Shown here one piece after another: positions 1 through 4,998 of a stretch of DNA of 6,634 bases. The stretch comes from Clostridium sp. SCN 57-10. GTDB lineage: Bacteria; Bacillota; Clostridia; Oscillospirales; Butyricicoccaceae. Position numbers and translations under genes: made by a program. The stretch is from positions 1-6,634 of the forward strand of contig MEFT01000155.1 of the NCBI GenBank assembly GCA_001725215.1, read 5' to 3'. A model generated the notes under the pieces. The model did not search any database. It worked only from the letters and a program-made list of their open reading frames with translations, and had not been told where the DNA came from. Within the stretch, counting starts at the first letter, position 1. Each line of letters opens with the position of its first letter.

Positions 1-502
1 GGGCAAACTTCGTCAGGTACATGGCTTCTTCTACAGCGGAGTCGCCGCCGCCGACCACGAAGACCTCCAGGTCCTCAAAGAAGGCCGCGTCACATGTGGC
101 GCAGTAAGAGACGCCCTTGCCGATATACTTGCCCTCGCCCTCGCAGCCGATGGGCTTGGGGAACGCGCCGGTCGCCAGAATCACAGCCTTGGCAAGGTAC
201 TCGCCCTTGTTGCCGACCAGCTTCTTAACGTCGCCCTCAAGCGAGACGCTGGTGATCACATCGCTGACGCGCTCGGCACCGAACTTCGCGGCCTGCGCCG
301 TCATACGGGCGACGAGCGAGGGGCCGGTTTCGTGCTCAAGCGAGCCGGGATAGTTTTCGATCTCGTCGGTGATGGCAATCTGGCCACCATCCTGACCCTT
401 CTCGATGATCAGGGTGCTGAGACGCGATCTGCCGGCATAGAGGCCCGCGGTAAGACCCGCAGGACCTGCGCCGAGGATAATGACATCGTAAACTTTAGAC
501 AT
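1..502 (-). CDS. trxB: Thioredoxin reductase, N-terminal part (cut by window edge)
   Basis: This FAD flavoprotein reduces thioredoxin, which supplies electrons to glycine reductase. The visible 167 residues cover the FAD-binding N-terminus, with GAGPAG at residues 11-16, then the redox-active CATC disulfide motif at residues 134-137, and the start of the second dinucleotide-binding motif (GGGDSAVEEA) from residue 151. Family members are about 300-320 residues, so roughly the C-terminal half lies beyond the left edge. The start is ATG at 500-502, with AGGAG about 11 bases upstream. It lies 84 bases downstream of grdB on the same strand, with a long inverted repeat and a possible -10 box in the gap. 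Clustering of trxB with grd genes is well known in amino-acid-fermenting clostridia. The residues that would separate NADPH-dependent from ferredoxin-dependent forms are not in view, so the electron donor is undecided. Confidence 0.95.
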   Translation of the reverse strand, partial: MSKVYDVIILGAGPAGLTAGLYAGRSRLSTLIIEKGQDGGQIAITDEIENYPGSLEHETGPSLVARMTAQAAKFGAERVSDVITSVSLEGDVKKLVGNKGEYLAKAVILATGAFPKPIGCEGEGKYIGKGVSYCATCDAAFFEDLEVFVVGGGDSAVEEAMYLTKFA

Positions 503-527
503 GATGTCCACAGCTCCTAACAGTTGA

Positions 528-533
528 ATTATA
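528..533 (-). promoter_or_regulatory. Possible -10 box for a separate trxB promoter
   Basis: A perfect TATAAT reads on the minus strand and would give a transcript start near 521 and a leader of about 20 bases before trxB. The matching -35 position falls inside the inverted repeat and reads CCGGCT, which is not a good match. This is therefore only a weak candidate. trxB may simply be cotranscribed with grdB. Confidence 0.25.
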
Positions 534-541
534 CGTTTATT

Positions 542-576
542 CGCTTATACAGCCGGCGTTGCCGGCTGTATAAGCG
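542..576. repeat. Perfect 16-bp inverted repeat between grdB and trxB
   Basis: The arms at 542-557 and 561-576 are exactly complementary over 16 bases around a 3-base loop (GTT on the plus strand). As RNA this would be a very stable hairpin in the grdB-trxB intercistronic region. No U-tract follows on either strand, so it does not look like a classic intrinsic terminator. It could protect the upstream grdB message from 3' exonucleases, act as a processing site, or be a protein-binding palindrome. The structure is certain; the role is inference. Confidence 0.85.
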
Positions 577-586
577 GCAGTGAGCA

Positions 587-1894
587 TTATTCGAAGATGG
601 TCTGGTCGGAAACTTCGGTGGTCAGCGCCTTAAACGCCTTCTCGAGCAGATTTCTTCTGATGGCCTTCTCTTCCTCAAGAGTGAGGGCGGGATTGCCAAG
701 GGGATGCGGGATGGCAATGGTGGGAACAATTCTGTTCGCGCCTACCGTCATCGAAATCGGGGTGACCGTGCACATATGCACAACGGGGATACCGGCTCTT
801 TCGATTTCCTTTACGAGCGTTGCACCGCAACGCGTGCAGGTGCCTCAGGTGCTGGTCAGGATAACTGCGTCAACCTTTGCGTCGAGCAGCTCCTTCGAAA
901 ACTCACGGGCAAATGCGGCGGCGGAGGCGACGGCCGTGCCGTTACCAACCGTGGTGTAGAAGAAACGGTGGAGCTTGCCGATGACGCCCTTTTGCTCGTA
1001 CTCGCGAAGCACGTCGACAGGCAGAACGCGGTCGGGGTCGGCGTTGGCGTAGATGGGATCATAGCCGCCGTGTGCCGTCTCGTAGCCCGCTTCCGTCAGA
1101 TCCATCACGCCCTCGATGTCATACTTGCCATAGCGGGAGGCGCTGGACGACTCGATGTGGTCGGGGTTGCCCTTGGGAACGATGCCGCCCGAGGTGACGA
1201 GTGCGATGGTCGCCTTGGAGAGATCCTTAACGGCAGGGTTGGGGGGGACGCGGTCAAAGTTCGGCATGGGATACTCAGTGGTGAAGGGCTTATCAGCCAG
1301 CTTCTTGAGCAGCATGTCGACGGCGCGCTTAGAGCCGCGCTCTTTCTCAAAGAAGTTGCGGCGAATGCCGTTCGGCATATAGCCTTCTTCGGCGGAAGCA
1401 CCAATCTTCTCGTGACGCGCAAGCTTGAGCGCGAGAGGAGCCATCTTCTTGACGGCGTCGCGCATGCCAGCAGCGTTATCCTTAGTGGAAACCATCAGGA
1501 CGGCATTCTTGAACATATCGGCGCCCGGGTTCTCCTCGTACATACCGGTGAGAACGGGAATACCGAGCTTCTCCTGCACCTCGGCGGCAATCGTGCCGCA
1601 GGCGACGCCGTAGCGGCCGGCGTTAAACGCGGGGCCGGCGATGAACAGGTCGGGGTTCTCCTCCTTGACCATGGCGAGCACTTCTGCCTTCGCCTTCTCA
1701 AGGTTCTCATTGAAATACGAGTCACCGCAGATGATTGTCGCGACGATCTCAGCGGCGTCGCCGAACGCGGCGCTCAGCGCAAGGCCGGGGCCGACGATGC
1801 CGGCTCTTTTCTCCGGGGTGATGTGCGCCATTTCTTCGCCGCCGATCTGGGCAAAGAACTGGTTGATATAGTGGACAATTTTGATCTTGCTCAT
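587..1894 (-). CDS. grdB: Glycine reductase component B selenoprotein subunit (UGA decoded as selenocysteine)
   Basis: This is the substrate-side selenoprotein subunit of glycine reductase. The carboxymethyl group of glycine, activated on the pyruvoyl group of the GrdE-derived subunit, is passed via its selenocysteine to selenoprotein A. The reading frame starts at ATG 1892-1894 (AAGGAG about 6-8 bases upstream), runs 349 codons to an in-frame UGA at 845-847, and continues 85 codons to a TAA, giving 435 residues, which matches the family length. Around the UGA the protein reads LTST-U-GTCTRCGATLV, so selenocysteine 350 is in a UxxCxxC setting typical of GrdB, and homology continues after it (CTVTPISMTVGANRIVP). 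The gene follows grdE by 16 bases and is surely cotranscribed with it. GrdF and GrdH (sarcosine and betaine specific) are relatives; the glycine riboswitch and grdX upstream favour the glycine form. Automatic callers may report only the 349-residue piece and a separate 64-residue piece. Confidence 0.97.
817..833 (-). promoter_or_regulatory. Candidate bacterial SECIS element in grdB
   Basis: Downstream of the in-frame UGA (845-847), the minus strand carries GCGTTGC-GGT-GCAACGC, a perfect 7-bp stem with a 3-base loop starting with G. The loop begins 18 bases after the UGA. A small G-bearing apical loop at about this distance is what is known of bacterial SECIS hairpins, which SelB binds to deliver Sec-tRNA. 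A competing fold pairs TGCAC (834-838) with GTGCA (821-825). The choice of fold is uncertain, but one of the two is likely the SelB target. Confidence 0.7.
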
Positions 1895-1910
1895 AGCTGC
1901 AACTCCTTCC

Positions 1911-3149
1911 TTATCGAGCGCTCAGGCGATTGAAGCCGAGCTCGTTGGTTGCGCCGGTGATAACCTGAATTTCAGCGGTGATGGTGCCGTCTTCCGCAAG
2001 GCTGCCGTCATGTCCGCCGGCAATCTTGTCGACAAACTCGAGCGTGCCGATGACTTTATCCATCTTGGGCAGCACGATCACTTCGTTGGCGTTGCCGCCC
2101 GTGACGACCGCCGTGGCGAGGGGATCAGCGTCGGCCAGCGACTGGCTCTTGCCGTCCTGACCGGCATATTCATCGGTGATGATGACCGTCTTAACGCCCT
2201 TCATCTCGATCTTCTTGCAGTTCATGATGAGGTCGGTATCGGGGTTGCCGAAGCCTTCCTGCGAAATCACAACACCGTCAAGGCCGAGCCACTCGGCAAG
2301 CTTTGCCGTCCAGTCGGACGAACGCTGCTTGTCGGCGAGGTAGACGTTTTCGTTGGTGATGATGACGCCGACAAAGTTCAGCGTCTTGCCGTGCTGATCG
2401 AACAGATCGTGCACAACAGGGTTGTTGAGGTGATGATAGGTGGTATTCTTGTCGCATGCCGAGACGCAGTTACCCGAAACGATGGCGCCGTCCATCAGCT
2501 CGGTCGGCATGATGATCGTCGAAAGCGTGCGCTTGGCGTCAACGCCGTACACATAGGTGTCGTGCAGCAGGCCCTGGCTCTGCAGCATCTGCACATACGC
2601 TACGCGGGGCAGCTCGGGATAGAGCTTGAGGCCCTCGGTGACCGACGGGGTTTCAAACACCTTGGTCTCATTGGGAATGACGTTGCGGCCCAGCTCGCCG
2701 ACGACGGTTGCAACCTTGAAACCGGCGAGGCGGACGGCCTTCTCATACTCGGGCTGCTTGAGTCCGTCGATCGGCTCGCAGACCATGACGAGGTTGTTCA
2801 GCTTGGAGAACGGGGTATAATCGGCGCCGGGGCCCGTCATGTCGATGATGCCCTCCTGGAAGCCGACGATACGGCCTGCCGTCACAATGGCCGAGCCACG
2901 CAGAACGTGGGTCTTGCCGCTGCCGACCGTATCGACCTTCGCGATCATGCCGGGGAAGATGCCGCCATCGCCCTCTACCTTAACGAGCGGCTCGATCACG
3001 TCTTTCACCGGGGTGATGCGAACGCTCTCATCCTCAAGGACAAGAGCCTTCAGCTCATCGGCATTGACATAGAGGACTCCATTTTCTACCTTGGACTGCG
3101 CAGAAAATTGAATGTCTCGGATATCTATATATCCCAATTCAAGTTTCAA
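1911..3149 (-). CDS. grdE: Glycine reductase component B proprotein (cleaved to pyruvoyl-containing subunits)
   Basis: The proprotein is known to be cut next to a cysteine, which becomes the N-terminal pyruvoyl group that binds glycine as a Schiff base. Here the conserved site is VSGN-CVSACDKN, with the Asn codon at 2469-2471 and the Cys codon at 2466-2468. Cleavage would give an N-terminal chain of about 227 residues and a C-terminal pyruvoyl chain of about 185. I place the start at TTG 3147-3149 because GGAGGG (3157-3162) sits 7 bases upstream, giving 412 residues beginning MKLELGYIDIRDIQF. A longer frame from TTG 3164 would overlap its own ribosome binding site. Other conserved stretches include DMTGPGADYTPFS and QEGFGNPDTDL. 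The gene lies 51 bases after grdX and 16 bases before grdB. No in-frame UGA is present, so this subunit is not a selenoprotein. Confidence 0.96.
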   Translation of the reverse strand: MKLELGYIDIRDIQFSAQSKVENGVLYVNADELKALVLEDESVRITPVKDVIEPLVKVEGDGGIFPGMIAKVDTVGSGKTHVLRGSAIVTAGRIVGFQEGIIDMTGPGADYTPFSKLNNLVMVCEPIDGLKQPEYEKAVRLAGFKVATVVGELGRNVIPNETKVFETPSVTEGLKLYPELPRVAYVQMLQSQGLLHDTYVYGVDAKRTLSTIIMPTELMDGAIVSGNCVSACDKNTTYHHLNNPVVHDLFDQHGKTLNFVGVIITNENVYLADKQRSSDWTAKLAEWLGLDGVVISQEGFGNPDTDLIMNCKKIEMKGVKTVIITDEYAGQDGKSQSLADADPLATAVVTGGNANEVIVLPKMDKVIGTLEFVDKIAGGHDGSLAEDGTITAEIQVITGATNELGFNRLSAR

Positions 3150-3156
3150 TTTGGTT

Positions 3157-3162
3157 CCCTCC
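3157..3162 (-). promoter_or_regulatory. Ribosome binding site that fixes the grdE start
   Basis: GGAGGG on the minus strand lies 7 bases before the TTG at 3147-3149. It overlaps the codons just after the alternative in-frame TTG at 3164, which makes that upstream start very unlikely. Confidence 0.8.
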
Positions 3163-3200
3163 AATTAAATAATATGGATTTATCTAAAGTGTTGTCGCGC

Positions 3201-3575
3201 TCATTGGTTTGCCGAACGCACGGCGCTTTGGATGAGGCCGAAATCGATCAGCTCAAAGTCTGAACGCAGCTTTTCGGAAAGCTGCGGAAACTTAATCGGA
3301 AACTTTTTCGCCATGGTTACGCTTTCTTCAATGATGCGGACTGACTCATAATCAAGCTTTCCCATTTGTGAAGAAATCATAACTGACTTAAACGGAGTTT
3401 CATTTGGTTTTACACTGCCAGACAAAGGATGCGTCAATAATTTATGTCCTGCGTGCACGCGGTCACGCACGAGAAGCAGCAGTTCGTTGAGCGACGTTGC
3501 GTGATACTGCACGCAGCATTCGTTTGAAAGCTCGTCGCGAACCATTGGGTTGTTTGTGATGATGATAAATTTCAT
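3201..3575 (-). CDS. grdX: GrdX family protein, first gene of the glycine reductase operon
   Basis: This 124-residue protein matches the GrdX family, small proteins found at the head of glycine, sarcosine or betaine reductase operons; no biochemical function is established. It opens with MKFIIITNNPMVRDE, a predicted beta strand followed by a TNNP turn typical of the family, and contains the conserved segment KLLTHPLSGSVKPNETP near residues 45-61. There is no signal peptide or membrane segment. The start is ATG 3573-3575, with AAAGG (3584-3588) 8 bases upstream; an in-frame ATG at 3608 lacks such a site. It is the first gene after the glycine riboswitch, so it should be glycine-controlled together with grdE and grdB. 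By eye its base composition is more AT-rich than grdE and grdB. The stop is UGA, followed by only six codons and a TAA. Confidence 0.9.
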   Translation of the reverse strand: MKFIIITNNPMVRDELSNECCVQYHATSLNELLLLVRDRVHAGHKLLTHPLSGSVKPNETPFKSVMISSQMGKLDYESVRIIEESVTMAKKFPIKFPQLSEKLRSDFELIDFGLIQSAVRSANQ

Positions 3576-3644
3576 ATCGTCAACCTTTATAAGATTTAAT
3601 AATCGCATTTATTGAAAAAATAGAATCGTTCTATCATACCGGCC

Positions 3645-3689
3645 AAAAAAAAGCGACCGTGCTAAATGCGAATACGCAAAGCACAGTCG
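3645..3689 (-). terminator. Riboswitch-controlled intrinsic terminator (expression platform)
   Basis: On the minus strand, a 10-bp stem with one G-U pair (arms 3680-3689 and 3654-3663) is extended by a 4-bp inner stem (CGCA/TGCG around a 4-base loop) and is followed by eight T residues at 3645-3652. It begins 5 bases after the P1 helix of the second glycine aptamer and lies 70 bases before grdX. This is the expected position for a transcription-attenuation platform. Glycine binding presumably prevents its formation, as in known activating glycine switches, but the direction of control is inferred. Confidence 0.88.
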
Positions 3690-3694
3690 TTTAT

Positions 3695-3870
3695 CTCTGT
3701 TTGGTGGCCTGAGAGATTCCGAGCATATGCTCGTTGCTCCTTTGGCGCCTTTCGGCTCTTCAGAGTGCGGTCAGTTTCACGGTACTTTTGCCTGAAAGGT
3801 TCATCTGCGAACCTGACACGTTCAACAGACTTTCATCTTCGGCGGCAGCTACGCTGCTCTCTCCCGCAAA
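3695..3870 (-). ncRNA. Tandem glycine riboswitch (two aptamers)
   Basis: Read on the minus strand, two consecutive glycine aptamers precede grdX. Aptamer 1 (about 3870-3767) opens with GCGGGAGAG, carries GCCGAAG, a hairpin built on GGTTC/GAACC, and the hallmark TTTCAGGCAAAAG; its ends can pair as GCGG with CCGC. Aptamer 2 (about 3765-3695) has P1 arms CTCTG (3761-3765) and CAGAG (3695-3699), GCCAAAGGAGCAA, a self-complementary GAGCATATGCTC hairpin, and the hallmark ATCTCTCAGGC. The cores are joined by a very short linker, as in known glycine tandem switches. In other bacteria these RNAs usually control glycine cleavage or transport genes; here the switch governs glycine reductase. Aptamer 1 departs more from the usual core (GATGAAAG in place of the usual GGxGCAAG-like segment). 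Confidence 0.93.
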
Positions 3871-3899
3871 GCTTCATCCCACATATTCACTTCGACATT

Positions 3900-3928
3900 A
3901 TCTTATCAGAAAAGACCGCGGTTGTAAA
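3900..3928 (-). promoter_or_regulatory. Promoter of the grdX-grdE-grdB operon
   Basis: The minus strand shows TTTACA (3923-3928, 5 of 6 with the sigma-70 -35 box), exactly 17 bases, then TAAGAT (3900-3905) preceded by TGA, an extended -10. Transcription would start near 3893, just before the first glycine aptamer, and give a leader of about 318 bases to the grdX start codon. Confidence 0.75.
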
Positions 3929-4045
3929 GCATCTTTCGTATGTCGAAATGTTTAATTTTCGCATGGCATCTATTCGTTTTTTCACATTATTGCTATTTAA
4001 TAGGTTCCGGTATCGTGGACGTGCACCGCGCATCAAAAATAGGGC

Positions 4046-4074
4046 TTGTCAATAAAGAGGAGATGTGTTATCAT
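4046..4074 (+). promoter_or_regulatory. Promoter of selC (tRNA-Sec)
   Basis: TTGTCA (4046-4051), a 17-base spacer and TATCAT (4069-4074) each match the sigma-70 consensus at five of six positions. Initiation would fall near 4081, only about 7 bases before the mature tRNA end. No other promoter is obvious before the methyltransferase frame, so this one may serve both. Confidence 0.8.
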
Positions 4075-4087
4075 GATTTTTGCACGT

Positions 4088-4184
4088 GGGAGTAGATGGG
4101 TGCTGGTGTGCCTCCCGATCTTCAAAATCGGTGATAGGGGTTAGTAGCCTCTTAGGTGGGTTCGATCCCCACGTACTCCCGCCA
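4088..4184 (+). tRNA. selC: tRNA-Sec (anticodon TCA), selenocysteine tRNA
   Basis: This 97-base tRNA reads UGA as selenocysteine. The anticodon TCA is at 4122-4124 in a CTTCAAA loop closed by a 5-bp stem (CCGAT/ATCGG). The D arm has the long 6-bp stem and TGGT loop typical of tRNA-Sec (4098-4113, with several G-U pairs). There is a long variable arm around AGGGG/CCTCT (starting near 4136), and a T arm GTGGG-TTCGATC-CCCAC (4156-4172). The acceptor pairs GGGAGTA with TACTCCC, followed by discriminator G and encoded CCA. The eighth acceptor position (4095 with 4173) is G opposite G rather than a Watson-Crick pair. It is transcribed divergently from the grd operon and serves grdB in the same window. 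Confidence 0.97.
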
Positions 4185-4187
4185 ACA

Positions 4188-4215
4188 AGAGAGTCACACA
4201 TCAGTGTGACTCTCT
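4188..4215 (+). repeat. Strong hairpin directly after tRNA-Sec, without a U-tract
   Basis: A perfect 12-bp stem (AGAGAGTCACAC at 4188-4199, GTGTGACTCTCT at 4204-4215) with a 4-base loop starts 4 bases after the tRNA CCA end. Its position and shape are those of a tRNA-gene terminator, but it is followed by ACAGTATTCAAAA rather than a T-run. It may therefore be a decayed or interrupted terminator, or a processing hairpin that lets transcription run into the methyltransferase frame. Confidence 0.8.
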
Positions 4216-4958
4216 ACAGTATTCAAAATAAAAATGCCTGGGAGTACAATGCTTACGATTTTTGGCTTAGAGAAGCCGGAACACCCAACGAAAGAGCCAG
4301 AAAGATTAAAGCGGACCCCATAGGCGCACTGAAACGATATGCAGACTACTTTGACACCTATAAAAATGTGAAAATCGCAAACATCTGTGGTTCATGTGGG
4401 AAAAAAGCAGTTCCGTTGGCGGTTATGGGCGCAGATGTAACTATATTTGATATTTCGGAGCAAAACAGAAGATATGCGCTTGAGTTAGCGGAAGCAGCAG
4501 GCGTACATATCGAATATGTGGTGTGCGACGTTCTCCAAATCGATATGGATCAGTACCGAAATACTTTTGACATCGTGTTTATGGAAGGCGGTATTCTTCA
4601 TTATTTCCATGATGTCCATCATTTCATGCATATCATGAGTTTATTGCTAAAGCACGATGGGAAAATGATATGCAGTGATTTTCACCCATTCACCAAGATA
4701 TCGGATCTATTAGAATTTGAACAGCCATCCATGAGTTATTTTTCGGCTGATGTATTTGAAGCGGAAATGGCTCACGCACGCTTTTTTGAAGAAGAGGTAC
4801 GAAGCCAAATGCCGAAATGCAGTTTGCGTAAATATACCATGAGCGAAATTGTTAACGCCGTCATTCAGAGCGGCTTTGTACTAAAGAAGCTAGATGAACA
4901 TCCTGCCTGGACAAATCCCAGCATCCCCGGCGAATTTACCATCGTTGCACATAAATAG
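4206..4958 (+). CDS. Class I SAM-dependent methyltransferase with no clear start codon
   Basis: The protein has the Rossmann-type methyltransferase order: a conserved N-terminal WEYNAYDFW segment, motif I KIANICGSCGKKA (residues 56-68 from the start used here), the acidic strand end TIFDIS (Asp82), CDVLQID (Asp108), and DIVFMEGGILHYF (from 122). Its substrate is unknown. The frame remains open upstream through the tRNA to an ATG at 4080, but translation across tRNA-Sec is not credible. Between the tRNA and the conserved domain the only standard in-frame start is GTG 4206-4208, inside the hairpin stem and with no good ribosome binding site. ATT at 4221 would place the N-terminus about where I expect for relatives. 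ATGs at 4234 and 4249 are out of frame. By eye it is more AT-rich than grdB, grdE and selB. It may be a real gene with a rare start, or a 5'-damaged copy inserted next to selC. The body of the frame is intact. Confidence 0.75.
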   Translation: MTLYSIQNKNAWEYNAYDFWLREAGTPNERARKIKADPIGALKRYADYFDTYKNVKIANICGSCGKKAVPLAVMGADVTIFDISEQNRRYALELAEAAGVHIEYVVCDVLQIDMDQYRNTFDIVFMEGGILHYFHDVHHFMHIMSLLLKHDGKMICSDFHPFTKISDLLEFEQPSMSYFSADVFEAEMAHARFFEEEVRSQMPKCSLRKYTMSEIVNAVIQSGFVLKKLDEHPAWTNPSIPGEFTIVAHK

Positions 4959-4963
4959 TCTAA

Positions 4964-4993
4964 AAAGCCCGGAAACAGGTGTTTCCGGGCTTT
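4964..4993. terminator. Bidirectional terminator between the methyltransferase and selB
   Basis: A perfect 13-bp stem (4964-4976 with 4981-4993) and an AGGT loop lie between two convergent genes. On the minus strand the stem runs into TTTTT then AGAC, good for ending selB. On the plus strand the tail is CTTTGCTTGTT, a weaker U-rich tract that could end the methyltransferase message. Confidence 0.85.
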
Positions 4994-4998
4994 GCTTG

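Noticed and set aside
704..1933. 409-codon plus-strand open frame opposite grdB
   Set aside because: It is antisense to a clearly homologous GrdB frame, its translation resembles no family I know, and its length follows from the GC-rich codon use of grdB.
3150..3164. Upstream TTG (3164) as grdE start
   Set aside because: Its first codons are the GGAGGG ribosome binding site for the TTG at 3149, and the resulting extra five residues are not expected at the GrdE N-terminus.
3183..3203. UGA end of grdX as a possible second selenocysteine codon
   Set aside because: Only six codons follow before TAA, no SECIS-like hairpin is seen, and the protein already has full family length.
1881..3263. 460-codon plus-strand open frame opposite grdE
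   Set aside because: Shadow of grdE: no ribosome binding site or recognisable domain, and grdE on the other strand has conserved motifs throughout.
3666..4055. Plus-strand open frames across the riboswitch region
   Set aside because: They overlap the aptamers, terminator and two promoters, and the translations look unlike proteins.
4088..4184. G opposite G at the eighth acceptor position as a sign of a damaged selC
   Set aside because: All other stems, loops, the anticodon and the encoded CCA are intact, and I believe this position can vary in clostridial tRNA-Sec, so it is noted but not treated as a defect.
4080..4205. N-terminal extension of the methyltransferase from ATG 4080
   Set aside because: It would translate straight through the tRNA-Sec gene; the open frame there is chance, and the conserved domain begins after the tRNA.
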